Notes: generated by a model from the sequence alone, not told the origin. DNA of 64,000 nt from Proteiniphilum propionicum (GCF_022267555.1 NZ_CP073586.1:682001-746000), one strand, 5' to 3'; counted from the stretch's first letter, positions 1-9,171 are shown. Translations and numbers: made by a program.

Positions 1-136
1 GTTATGCTAATTTTTTTCATTTTCTTTTTATATTAATGACATTGGCTGTTTACATTTATATCTATAATAGATAGTGCTTTCAGCCCTGAGCATTTAACTT
101 CTTCCCTCTCTTAGATAGTTGTTATTCAACGATAAG

Positions 137-180
137 TTAGTTTGTTGGGATCGCCCAGTTGGGCGATCCCAACAAACTAA
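137..180. terminator. Perfect 21-bp inverted repeat, likely bidirectional terminator
   Basis: Bases 137-157 and 160-180 are exact reverse complements separated by only GT, so the transcript can form a very stable hairpin. It lies downstream of the minus-strand lipoprotein remnant (268-1095). A T-rich tract is not obvious on either side, so a rho-independent terminator is likely but not certain; a hairpin-type repeat is the alternative. A GCGGCCGC octamer follows at 181-188. The rest of 1-267 is AT-rich and shows no gene. Confidence 0.6.
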
Positions 181-267
181 GCGGCCGCCCGGAACATTTC
201 CACCACCCTTTTATATTCTAATCCCTTATGGGTATTTCCATATTATGTATTTTATATAATCTTTTAT

Positions 268-1095
268 CTAAATGGGGTTATCGGGATTTCTACGCCCACT
301 AGGATTAACTTGTTTATTTAAAAATGTTATACCAAACCTTGTATTACCAAATCCTTGATGACAAAAATATCCCACCCCCTTTATCCAAGGTGTTACCATT
401 CTAAAAGGTACTCCCACAAAGCAATAACTTGGATAATAACCAAGGGCAAACTCGTAATTATGAGACGAACTTTTATCATTAAAAGAGTAAGTCTTTCTAC
501 TTTCACCTGGTCGTAATGCAGGACTATTCTTTGCTATATAAGGTAAATTATCAGTAATAGTTATATATGAAGGAGCATTTTTATGATAATACGTAAGTGA
601 TTCAAGCCAAGCATGTGAAGAAGCTTTACCATTATACCAAATACCTAAAAATCCTTTTTTCCTGAAGGATACTGTATAGTACATACTTAAATAACCATGA
701 TTTACGTTTGATTCCCATATATAGCTATTTACCCATAATTTAGTTTTCTTATCACTATTATAAAAAGGAAAACTTTCGCTACCATCCATACCGCCTGCAA
801 ACTGGTCTACCCGTGTAAATGTAGTATCAATTTGAGGATTAAAGCTACTACGGAGAACAGATCCGGGATAATCAATTTCTATAGTAGGTATGTCGGATTC
901 ATTAATTACAGGAATTTCGACTTCCGGGTTATCAATAAATGGGATAGCTAACCCGAGTTCTTTAATTTTATCATAACTGAATACATCTCTAAAATCTTTT
1001 TCTTTACCTGCTATTAGCACTTTTCCTTCACTATTCAGCAGCTTACTTACCGATTCATCACTAACTGGCAGGTATACAGAAAAATCGACTTTATA
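268..1095 (-). pseudogene. 5'-truncated paralogue of the 1770-2834 lipoprotein
   Basis: The frame is open from a TAA at 1096-1098 to the stop at 268. A start at 1020 would be GTG, but the homologous frame continues upstream of it: the segment before it reads YLPVSDESVSKLLN, matching FLPVSDEAVAKLLN of the neighbour at 1770-2834. The match continues through GKV-IAG-EKD-RDV and reappears near the C-terminus as a shared FRKKG...WYNGK motif. The neighbour has about 140 further N-terminal residues, including a lipoprotein signal, and these are absent here because only 37 bases separate the TAA from the next gene. I read this as a gene whose 5' end was deleted, perhaps by recombination between tandem copies. 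The function of the family is unknown; a surface or periplasmic role is inferred from the intact copy. Confidence 0.7.
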
Positions 1096-1132
1096 TTATA
1101 GGACCGATATTTAGCGATACAACCGCAGAAGA

Positions 1133-1750
1133 CTAAAAAATAACACCTACATTAAATCCAATGGAAGATATGTTTTTTCTTTCAGAGTTAGACATATATT
1201 TATATGTTACAGGCTGAAAAAGATAAAACACGGATACAGTTAAAGCCTTTCCAAAATGATTTGAATGTTTTAAAATGCCTAAACTGACAGTAGAGTTAGC
1301 CCCCCCCTTTATATCAAACGGTATAGTAACATAATCGTTTTCATTTTCATCTACGTAAGAAAGTCTTTTCTTATGGGAAAAGAATGCATAGCCAATATCA
1401 ACCTTAATGAAAGGGTTCACCCGATGATTTGACGAAATACTATATTTTCCATGTATATAAGGCTTCCATGCATTATGCCAGCCTGTTTGAAAATAATGAT
1501 TATCTATTAATTTATTTTTTAAATCCGTTCTATTATTATAGTTTACAAATCCGATTCCTACTCCTAATGTGAAATTTTCTGTTAATTTATATCCTGGTGA
1601 AAACTGAAAGTTATAACTAAAAACGTCATTTATCCCCTTTGCGGAACCTGCTTCAATAAAAAATTCTATCTTTTCGGAGTTCTGGCCGTTCAAGTATGTG
1701 CATGCGAAAACAAATAACACAAATAATGTTGTCCTTAAAATCGAAAACAT
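1133..1750 (-). CDS. Small outer-membrane beta-barrel protein
   Basis: A 205-residue protein with a clear N-terminal signal (MFSILRTT followed by a hydrophobic stretch, ending near NGQ). The mature part alternates polar and aromatic residues, with repeated GxGIGFVNY and VDIGYAFF-like strands, and ends in GFNVGVIF, a typical C-terminal strand for insertion by the BAM machinery. Length and pattern fit an 8-10-stranded porin-like or OmpW/PorT-like barrel of Bacteroidetes. It sits between two paralogous lipoprotein genes on the same strand, 19 bp downstream of 1770-2834, so the three were probably one unit and may act together at the outer membrane. No specific substrate can be read from the sequence. 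Confidence 0.65.
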   Translation of the reverse strand: MFSILRTTLFVLFVFACTYLNGQNSEKIEFFIEAGSAKGINDVFSYNFQFSPGYKLTENFTLGVGIGFVNYNNRTDLKNKLIDNHYFQTGWHNAWKPYIHGKYSISSNHRVNPFIKVDIGYAFFSHKKRLSYVDENENDYVTIPFDIKGGANSTVSLGILKHSNHFGKALTVSVFYLFQPVTYKYMSNSERKNISSIGFNVGVIF

Positions 1751-1769
1751 AATCCTTTTTCTTTTATAT

Positions 1770-2834
1770 CTATAATAAAATAATGGTTACTGCTACAGGT
1801 ATTAACCACAGGCCCCAATTAACTAGAAAACTAGCAAGGTCTTCCCCAAAGCCCGTGCCGTTATTCAGGGACATTAAATGATTTATATCTACAGTATAAA
1901 AACCTGTAAAAGAGTATTTAGGATAATCTTCTCCGCATCTGAATTCTAATTTAAGATAATCAAGTTCTGATGGATTTATAGTTTGATAATACCTGGATGC
2001 CGAAACATAATATTTATGGGGGGAATATTCAAGTTCTTTTAGTTCTTGACTTTTTATGGGCCTTCGATAGCCCTCTTTTGTGTATCCATATCCCCTTGAT
2101 GTCATTTTCCCATTATACCAATGAACCGCTCCTTTCTTCCTAAAACATAAATCAACTCTTCCAAGTTTAACTTTAGATCCGTCTTTTGATTTTTTATCAC
2201 TAACCTCGATTCCCCTCAAAGTAATCCAAGCTTTTCTTTTTTTATTCATCTTTTCTTTACTTAAGGTAAGATACTTAATATCTGTAAACGCACGGGTAGA
2301 AGGATTTTCGTCTGTATTTTCATATTCAGGCATCCCTAATCCTAATTCTTGAATTTTCTCGTATGAGTCTACATCACGTAGATCCTTCTCTTCTCCAGCT
2401 ATAATAACCTTACCTTGCTGATTAAGCAATTTTGCTACCGCTTCGTCACTTACTGGCAGGAAAGCTGCGTAATCTTCACCGTGTTCCGGATAATAGAGAT
2501 TAGGAAACTTTAGCTTGAATTCTTCGTAACCTCCCTCACGTTGATAATAGTCGTCCGCTTCATTCATAGCTTCATCGAACTCGTCATATATAGAAGTAAA
2601 GCCTTCTCCTGAAGCGGAACGAGTAAAAGTGGTAGTTTCAGATTGATTATTTCTCATTGTTTCGACTGCTTTCCGAAAATCGGCCTCATTATCAAATGTA
2701 AGAATTCCATCCGATTGCTTAAAAACGGTATTAGTTTCATTGATGATGGCAATTTGCGATTCATCTAACTCATTATTACAAGAGGATAGCATCATACAAG
2801 TTAATGCCAGTAATGTGAATAATTTTGTTTTCAT
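1770..2834 (-). CDS. Hypothetical lipoprotein, modular, with C-terminal hydrophobic helix
   Basis: I chose the ATG at 2834 because it begins MKTKLFTLLALTCMMLSSC, a textbook lipoprotein signal with its cysteine, and is preceded by a GGAGGGG ribosome-binding site. The longer frame to 2879 is unlikely. The protein is 354 residues. After an acidic N-terminal domain (residues about 25-170, with FDNEADFRKAVE, YYQREGGYEEFKLKFPNLYYP and FLPVSDEAVAKLLN) comes a basic domain containing CFRKKG..HWYNGKMTS. It ends with a hydrophobic helix, WGLWLIPVAVTIILL, which is unusual for a lipoprotein. The truncated gene at 268-1095 belongs to the same family. I do not recognise a named function; families with this N-terminal pattern are common as hypothetical proteins in Bacteroidales. 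Confidence 0.6.
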   Translation of the reverse strand: MKTKLFTLLALTCMMLSSCNNELDESQIAIINETNTVFKQSDGILTFDNEADFRKAVETMRNNQSETTTFTRSASGEGFTSIYDEFDEAMNEADDYYQREGGYEEFKLKFPNLYYPEHGEDYAAFLPVSDEAVAKLLNQQGKVIIAGEEKDLRDVDSYEKIQELGLGMPEYENTDENPSTRAFTDIKYLTLSKEKMNKKRKAWITLRGIEVSDKKSKDGSKVKLGRVDLCFRKKGAVHWYNGKMTSRGYGYTKEGYRRPIKSQELKELEYSPHKYYVSASRYYQTINPSELDYLKLEFRCGEDYPKYSFTGFYTVDINHLMSLNNGTGFGEDLASFLVNWGLWLIPVAVTIILL

Positions 2835-2987
2835 AATTGAGTCCCCTCCGATAAGTCTTTTTTGCTGAAAATCCCACAAAGAACACCATTGATTTCCAGC
2901 TAGTTGCGACCTCCTGAAATCGGGTTTTGGGGTTTTCGGAGCAGACTCATAATTTGAATTTTTTAGTCTAAAGTACCCATTTAGTTA

Positions 2988-4400
2988 GGTCCTCTGAGAG
3001 TGAATAGTTATTGGTTGACATCATAACACCCGTTTTTCTATATTGCGCACTATATAAAACAGGCACGTTAGTTTTCTATATATTTAAGGCTAATCCGACA
3101 TTTCGAGTGATACGGCAATCGTGTAAGGCATAAAGTCTGAGTTTGAAATATCTATCGTCCCTAAATCCGTATGCGTTTCTCTTCATCACCTTAATCTTAT
3201 TATTAATGCCCTCCACTTTACCAGTTGAAATTCTACAATCATACCAAGCCAGAATTCCTGTTCTATGTGCCATCAGGGTAGCAGCCATCTGTAGTAACTG
3301 CTTAATTCCGCTCGTCATGGCTTGTTCCACTCAGTCTATCAATACATCTTCCGCCATCTCCTTGTCAGGCTGCATCCATATCTCTCTGAGTTGTTCCTTG
3401 AGATAGTAGGCCTGGGAAAGCGGTCTGTTCATCTCCAACGCATTCTCCAGCCTGCTGTTGTATTTGGAATCATACACGTCCTCTCCGTTGCTCAGCAGAA
3501 GATAGCGCGTACCTTTGATAACCTTGCGTTTGTTGAAATCCTTCTCCATATTGTACACCATCCGTCTTATATCATCCAGTTTGTCGTTCATCAACTTGAC
3601 CACATGAAAATGGTCGAATACATGCACGGCATTAGGGCAATTCTCAAAGACGGAGGCGATGAATGCCGACGAGAGGTCGGTGCCACGTGCTTGATGGTTA
3701 GCCCCTTGCGTTTTACCCTCTTCCAAAATTTATCAAGAGCGTCAGCACCCTTTCCCTCACCGACATACAGGATGCGTCCGGTGTCCAAATCAACCACGAT
3801 GGTCTTGTATATGTGTCCCTTCCTTACTGCAAACTCATCTATACCAATGTTTTCCACACCATCGAGACACGGAGGGGAATAGTGGCGTTCGAGGTGATCG
3901 CAATGAATATCCCTGATCATATCCCAGTTCACGTCCAGTAGCCGAGACACATCCAGAAGGGTCATGCCCTTGAGCAGATCCACCACGTATTTGGCGAAAC
4001 GATGGGTGTAGGAGCGGCTACCCGTGGCAAAAGGTATCTTTTCCTGCTGGTCGTAGTTACACTCGGGGTTCCTGCACCTGTAGCGTTGTACCTTCATGCG
4101 GATGATGACCTTCTTGCCACCGATGGGCAAACCAACAAACTCCCGAAATCGGTAGCCGTTTTTCACCAGGTGGATATGACCGCATTTAGGACAGCACTTT
4201 TCTCGGTTCTTGCTCTCCACATGTAATATAATTGTATTACCCTTGTATTCCTCGCGGGTGCATTCCAGACTGTAAAGACCCCAAGCATGGCATAGGAAAC
4301 TGCTGTTCATATTTTTGTTTTTTGTTGTGGTAATATAAAAATACAAAATATTCGGCAGTTTCTTTTTTATATAGCTATCACTCCAAATTCCAGAAGAACC
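2988..4400 (-). mobile_element. Degenerate ISL3-family insertion sequence
   Basis: The transposase remnant at 3076-4346 defines the element. Candidate ends are an imperfect pair: GGTCCTCTGAGAG starting at 2988, and on the opposite strand GGTTCTTCTGGAA starting at 4400. These resemble each other and the GG(C/T)TCTTC-type tips of ISL3 elements. The resulting length, about 1.4 kb, fits the family. The flanking octamers (2980-2987 and 4401-4408) are not identical, so no target duplication is claimed. The exact ends are uncertain. Confidence 0.5.
3076..4346 (-). pseudogene. ISL3-family transposase, frameshifted and with internal stop
   Basis: Reading from 4346, the frame begins MYFYITTTKNKNMNSSFLCHAW; the ATG inside it (MNSSF) is the likely start. 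It contains the zinc-binding CCPKCGHIH and CRNPECNY motifs and the ISL3 DDE signature GIDEFAVRKGH. Near 3690 the homologous frame shifts by one base and continues as TDLSSAFIASVFENCPNAVHVFDHFHV down to 3331, where an in-frame TGA interrupts it. It then resumes at 3330 with GIKQLLQMAATLM...KVEGINNKIKV. All parts of a roughly 400-residue ISL3 transposase are present in order, so this is one gene with a frameshift and a nonsense codon. It is inactive as written. Confidence 0.85.
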
Positions 4401-4800
4401 TTATATTAATCACCACAGAATATATTCTATTCATACTTCTAAAGTGAGATCAAAGCAATAGTTTGCAATAATAAAGAAAATATATATACAATCCAAATTG
4501 CTTATATATTGGGGGATTTCATTCATAAAATCACAATATGACTGATAACAAGCTCATTACATTATAGTCGTATCAAATTTATTAGATCAATCAATGTAAA
4601 AAAACGCACAAAATACGACATATTTATATAACATTAACAATGGGATAGCGTTAGTTTTGTGATAAAATATTCATATAGGCGAACAAAGTTTCGTCAAACT
4701 ACCGGAAGTTTAACTTTCCCTGAAAAAATTAAATAATCCAATTATTTTAAATCCAATAAATAGTATCAAATATACATTGCTCTTAATCCTTTCAACTCTG
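4401..4800. other. AT-rich spacer between two insertion sequences
   Basis: Four hundred bases of strongly AT-rich sequence without a credible reading frame on either strand. It lies between the ISL3-type end and the MITE-like element. I see no promoter, RNA gene or recognisable remnant here. Confidence 0.5.
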
Positions 4801-4912
4801 TTTTGGTGTCATAATGTGGTTCCGAAGATTTTCCTGGATAAAAAAATGGTGTCTTAATTATCCAGGATCTTCCTCCGGCATTCCGATATCCAACCTATGA
4901 ATGACACCAAAA
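4801..4912. mobile_element. 112-bp MITE-like palindromic element
   Basis: Bases 4801-4812 (TTTTGGTGTCAT) and 4901-4912 (ATGACACCAAAA) are perfect 12-bp inverted repeats. A second inverted pair lies inside, CCTGGATAA at 4833-4841 and TTATCCAGG at 4857-4865, so almost the whole element can fold on itself. It has no coding capacity. The size and nested palindromes suggest a miniature inverted-repeat transposable element mobilised by an absent transposase. An alternative is the fused ends of a deleted IS. The apparent ATG at 4897 lies in its right end and is therefore not a real gene start. Confidence 0.5.
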
Positions 4913-4978
4913 ATTGGATCGAACTGGATCGAACAATCGAACAAATTGTGTCAATATCAAAAGATCGTAAGCACCCGA

Positions 4979-6641
4979 CAGTCTGTGCAAAAACTAAAAA
5001 AAATCATAATAATAATCATACATCTCAGAGTTTTTTCGTATATTTAACCTGTAATCAAACCGTTAGAGCAATGAATCACATTTTTGGCGAAGATCGCAAC
5101 AAGTTACAATTTCTATCGCTTGAACAAGTTGTTCCGGTAGATTCGTGGGCTAGAGTAATTGATTTTTTCGTAGACATGTTACCTATGGAGGAGCTAGGCT
5201 TCAAACATTCGAACACGAAAAAAGAAGGACGCCCTCCTTATAACCCATCCACGTTGTTGAAGCTGTACCTGTATGGCTATAAACATTCTCTCAGGTCATC
5301 CAGAAAACTGGCGTACTCCTGCAAGATTAACGCTGAACTGTGGTGGCTACTACGAGGATTGACACCTTCATTCAGTACGATAGCGTATTTCCGGAAGGAG
5401 AACGCCGATGCATTCAAGGCATCTTTCAGAAGATTTGTTCTCATGCTAAAAGAACTCGACGCCATTGAAGGAGAAACGATAGCGATTGATTCCTTTAAAA
5501 TATTTGCTCAAAACGGGTTGAGAAACAACTTTAGCCAAAAGAAGATTGAGCGACACATAGAATATATTGACGGGAAAATAGAAGAATACGAGAAAGAATT
5601 AACCGAATCCGACGCGAAAGACAAGGAACTCGCTAAATTGAAGATAGCTCCCTATTTGACTCGAAAAAAGAAGTACCAAGAGCTCAATGAATCATTGAAA
5701 GATAGCGGAGAGTCAAATTAGCCTTACCGATCCGGATTCCCGCAACCTGATGTCATCAAGAAATATTTCCGGCGTTGGTTATAATATCCAGGCGGCCACT
5801 GATGGCAAACATAAATTGTTCGTTCACGCCCATATAGGAGGATCAACAGATAAGCGGGAACTTGCAGAGTCTGCCTGGAGATAAAGTCATTACCGCGATT
5901 AAAACATTTCAAAACTCTTAGTGATGCAGGGTACACTACCGGTGATCAGTTACACCTTTGCAAGCAAGCCGGCATAACCACCTATTCATCACCCATGCCC
6001 AGCACGTCTCCCAGTGCAAATTGTTACCCGTTATCCCGGTTCATATACAATAAAGAAGAGGATCATTACACATGTCCCGAAGGAAAAATTATGTCACCGC
6101 ACGCGGGTTGGTCCCACCATCCCAATTACAAATCAAAGATATACAAGACCAGAGCGTGCGCAACTTGTACAGTTCGAGGGGAATGCACTCAGAATAAACT
6201 CGGGCGGGTAATCGAGCGGAGTGAATATCAAGATATTATCGATGAAAACACCTTAAGGGTTAGAGAGCGCAAGGATTATTATAAGCTTCGCCAACAATTA
6301 ATAGAGCATCCCTTCGGCGTTCTCAAGCGACAATGGGGTTTTACATATACCGTGATGAAAGGCAAAACGAACGTCATGAGTGAGGTAAACTTGTTGATGA
6401 TCATTTACAACCTCCGGAGATGCGTTACTATTTTCGGAGATGATTTTAAAAGAACGTTAAAGGAATATAAATTGAGTTACTAACTATCCATACAGCCGCA
6501 TTACCTGCTCACTCTTCAAATTATGGTAATGAATGGGATTCAAATCGACTTTATAATCTCCATTATAATTAATTACACCCTGAAAAACTCACAAATCCAT
6601 TGGATGGAAAACTCATAAAAAAAGAGTTTTTGCACAGACTG
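4979..6641 (+). mobile_element. IS1182-family insertion sequence with intact ends
   Basis: The ends are perfect 17-bp inverted repeats: CAGTCTGTGCAAAAACT at 4979-4995 and its reverse complement at 6625-6641. The 4-bp sequence CCGA flanks both sides (4975-4978 and 6642-6645), consistent with a target-site duplication. The element is 1,663 bp, normal for the family. Its transposase is broken by frameshifts, so it could move only if another copy supplied the enzyme. It landed beside, or within, the remains of a DUF3037 gene. Confidence 0.8.
5071..6483 (+). pseudogene. IS1182-family transposase, frameshifted
   Basis: The natural start is MNHIFGEDRNK at 5071, inside the left terminal repeat; the in-frame codons back to 4897 run through IS-external sequence. 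The N-terminal domain (VDMLPMEELGF, GRPPYNPSTLLKLYLYGY) and the DDE part with TIAIDSFKI are typical of IS1182 transposases. At about 5716 the frame is lost and continues one base over as LTDPDSRNL...GVGYNIQAATDGKHKL. It is disrupted again near 5885, then resumes as LSDAGYTTGDQL and, from about 5995, with the C-terminal part containing CPEGK and the RQQLIEHPFGVLKRQWG motif. The order is complete, so this is one decayed gene. Confidence 0.8.
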
Positions 6642-6766
6642 CCGAACGGTTCCGCTGGCTGACGGCCACGCGTAGTTCTATCCTGCAGGCCTCCCCCACT
6701 CATCCGGGGAAAACAACTGACCTGGATGCCACCTTCAACCGCCTCTTTGAGGAGCTGGTAAAGTAA
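6642..6766 (+). pseudogene. C-terminal remnant of a DUF3037-family gene
   Basis: Directly after the IS1182 right end an open frame reads ERFRWLTATRSSILQASPTH...DLDATFNRLFEELVK and stops at 6764-6766. This is the characteristic C-terminus of DUF3037 proteins, often found beside HipA-like kinases. The rest of the gene is missing: on the other side of the IS the matching frame hits a stop at once, so the 5' part was probably lost before or along with IS insertion. The scrap overlaps the 3' end of the convergent epimerase gene by 32 bp. Confidence 0.6.
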
Positions 6767-7904
6767 AAATGGGAAGCACACCGATTCCGGGCAAGTCGGA
6801 AGCGATCATTTTTCCGTTTTCAAGCTTTGCACCGTCGAAGCAATCGTTTCCTATCAGCAGCGCACCGTCGAGATCGGCAAAATCCATTCCCGGATAGATT
6901 TGTGATGCAGCAGAAATAGCGCAGGAGGTCTCCGTCATACAGCCCATCATCACCTTCATCCCCAGCGCTTGTGCCAGGGTGCGCATCTTCCACGCTTCGT
7001 GCATACCGGTACACTTCATTAATTTGATATTGATGCCGGAAAAGACACCTTTTAGTCGTTCCACATCGGCGAGCCGTTGCACAGACTCATCGGCAAAGAT
7101 GGGGAGCGGGCTTTCCTCCGTCAGCCGGGCAATACTGTCTAAATCGGACTTAGGCATGGGCTGCTCCACCATCACCACCCCTCGCTCTCTCATCCAGAAG
7201 ATCATATCCAGCGCCTCACTGCGCTCTTTCCATCCCTGGTTGGCGTCTACCGCCAGTGGCAGATCGGTTACGGAGCGGATAGCTTCAATCATCCGCTTAT
7301 CATCCGGCCCTCCTACCTTTATCTTCAATATGTTGAAACGCCCCAACGCTTCGCGTGTTTTTTCACGAACCACTTCATCGCTATCTATACCAATAGTGAA
7401 AGTAGTATCTGGCACATTCGTTTTATTCAGCCCATACATCCTATGCCAGGGAGCACCGATAATCTTTCCTGCCAAGTCGTGCAGTGCGATGTCCACTGAG
7501 GCCTTGGCCGCAGTGTTAGCGGGAGCAATTGCATCAACATATAATAAAATCTCCTCCAGATGTGTGGGATCAGAGAATCCTGACAGATCTACCTTCTTCA
7601 AAAATTCAATAACCGAAGCCTGTGTCTCACCCAAATAGGGCGGCAAAGACGCTTCTCCATACCCTTCCAGTCCATCATACTCTATCCGGGTAAGTACTAC
7701 GGGTGTGGTTTTTCTTGAGAAACCCGAAATTGTGAATGTATGTCTCAGTTGTAAATCGTATGGAATCCAGGTTAGTTTCATTTTTACTGATGATTTTGCC
7801 GTTTTTTTGGAAGCACCGCTCAAAGTAAACGAAGGAGCTGCAAGAGCTGCAGCCATAAAAGCAGATGTTTTAAGAAACTGCCGGCGGTCTTGTTTCATCT
7901 TCAA
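6735..7904 (-). CDS. Dipeptide epimerase (YkfB-like, enolase superfamily), exported
   Basis: A 389-residue muconate-lactonising-enzyme-type protein that should epimerise L-Ala-D-Glu to L-Ala-L-Glu during murein peptide recycling. The catalytic KxK pair is at residues 194-196 (ILKIKVGG), metal ligands are D220 (VDANQGW), E247 (VEQPMP) and D272 (FADES), and the second catalytic lysine is in INIKLMK (K294). The N-terminus, with RRQFLK at residues 7-12 followed by a hydrophobic run to APS, is a Tat-type signal, so the enzyme is probably periplasmic. It follows the NlpC/P60 gene by 16 bp, the same pairing as in Bacteroides thetaiotaomicron, where the epimerase has been characterised. The C-terminal LPAPQRGG extends over the DUF3037 remnant and may be longer than the ancestral end. 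Confidence 0.85.
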   Translation of the reverse strand: MKMKQDRRQFLKTSAFMAAALAAPSFTLSGASKKTAKSSVKMKLTWIPYDLQLRHTFTISGFSRKTTPVVLTRIEYDGLEGYGEASLPPYLGETQASVIEFLKKVDLSGFSDPTHLEEILLYVDAIAPANTAAKASVDIALHDLAGKIIGAPWHRMYGLNKTNVPDTTFTIGIDSDEVVREKTREALGRFNILKIKVGGPDDKRMIEAIRSVTDLPLAVDANQGWKERSEALDMIFWMRERGVVMVEQPMPKSDLDSIARLTEESPLPIFADESVQRLADVERLKGVFSGINIKLMKCTGMHEAWKMRTLAQALGMKVMMGCMTETSCAISAASQIYPGMDFADLDGALLIGNDCFDGAKLENGKMIASDLPGIGVLPIFTLPAPQRGG

Positions 7905-7920
7905 TATTACTATTTATTTG

Positions 7921-9099
7921 TTATTTATAAAAATTGTTCTTGAAAATCTCTTCAATGCCTTCACTGTCCACCTCACCAATGATTCTTTTGGTGCGCAGAT
8001 AACGGTTGGCATTGAATTTGTCATATAACGGGCTGGGCGGATCTATACTGTTTACACGTATATAGTCGGATGCATGGATAAATTGTTTATTACCGATATA
8101 AATACCTACATGTACCACCCTCTCTTTTGGACTGTCTTCGGTAGCTTTTGAGCCGAAAAACAGTAGATCGCCAGGCTGAGCCTCGTCAAAACTACCTGTC
8201 TCATCAATTAGCTTGCCATACAACACCTGTTGGGAGGCATCGCGCGAGAGAATAACACCGTGCAGAAAATAGACCAATTTGGTAAACCCGCTGCAGTCGA
8301 GCCCCTTGGAAGAAGTACCTCCCCAGAGATAAGGTACGCCTATGAATTGCATAGCGCTTTTCACAATGCTTTCCCCGGTCAGTTCTATGCTGCAGCTCCA
8401 CTCATCTACTGTTAAAGCATCCTCCTTTCTCACATACGCCTCGCGGCCATCGGGGTAAACCACCTCATAAAATTTACTCTTCCCCGGCTTAACTGTCAAC
8501 ATATCTCCTGCCACCAGATCGGATACGGGATAAGAACAGGTATTGTTATTTTCAAAAGATCGGGCATAAAGAGAAGTTATAATTATCTTCGGCTTCTGAA
8601 GATATCGCTGTAAGTCTGGTTTTGTCATCGCCTTTACCGAGCCGTTTATCCAGCCTATATATTTATCAGGAGTTTGAATGCGCAGCCATCCTCCTCTATT
8701 CTCCAATATCTTAACGGGCATCCCAAGTAATGACTGCGATACAAGTTCCGAATCATATCCGGGTTCAGATCGAATTGTTCCCACTGAATTATAAATCACA
8801 CCCCATGTCTCATCACCCAACTCTTCACCAGGTAAAAGGCGAATGTTCTCCTTCACATTTGCAGATATTTTTTTTGCCCGCGACATCAATTCCATATACG
8901 CCGGCTCGCTTGTAGTTTCACCATTGAGCAGGATGGTATCAGACTGCTGAGAAGCCTCAACCCTAAACAATTCTACTCTGCTGTCGGGTGCATATTTTTC
9001 CCGAACCGATTTTATTAAAGATTGAATGTCGCTTTTCTGAGCCATAATAGATAATGATGAAAAGATCCACAAAAAGAATAAAAAAATTACTTTTCGCAT
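7921..9099 (-). CDS. YkfC-like gamma-D-glutamyl-L-diamino-acid endopeptidase (NlpC/P60)
   Basis: I start at MRKVIFLFFLWIF (9099), which gives a clean signal peptide ending near MAQ; the longer form adds four residues. Two SH3-like domains (about residues 98-155 and 170-230) precede an NlpC/P60 catalytic domain. The triad is visible as Cys269 in GLDCSGF, His330 in VVHVGIY and His342 in FIHAS, with the 12-residue His-His spacing known from YkfC. The enzyme cuts stem peptides after gamma-D-Glu in the periplasm, releasing L-Ala-D-Glu for the adjacent epimerase. The two genes form an operon. Confidence 0.85.
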   Translation of the reverse strand: MRKVIFLFFLWIFSSLSIMAQKSDIQSLIKSVREKYAPDSRVELFRVEASQQSDTILLNGETTSEPAYMELMSRAKKISANVKENIRLLPGEELGDETWGVIYNSVGTIRSEPGYDSELVSQSLLGMPVKILENRGGWLRIQTPDKYIGWINGSVKAMTKPDLQRYLQKPKIIITSLYARSFENNNTCSYPVSDLVAGDMLTVKPGKSKFYEVVYPDGREAYVRKEDALTVDEWSCSIELTGESIVKSAMQFIGVPYLWGGTSSKGLDCSGFTKLVYFLHGVILSRDASQQVLYGKLIDETGSFDEAQPGDLLFFGSKATEDSPKERVVHVGIYIGNKQFIHASDYIRVNSIDPPSPLYDKFNANRYLRTKRIIGEVDSEGIEEIFKNNFYK

Positions 9100-9171
9100 G
9101 TTACTGACCAAATAATTTAAAACAACCCGAAATATACAATATTTAGTTCAATTTAATGCAAAACGATGAGT

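Noticed and set aside
4897-5070. Upstream extension of the IS1182 transposase frame starting MNDTKNW
   Set aside because: The ATG lies in the MITE-like right end and the frame crosses the IS terminal repeat at 4979, so it is a chance open frame.
6979-7638. 219-codon plus-strand frame opposite the epimerase gene
   Set aside because: Antisense shadow of a strongly recognised enzyme; no domain, no promoter.
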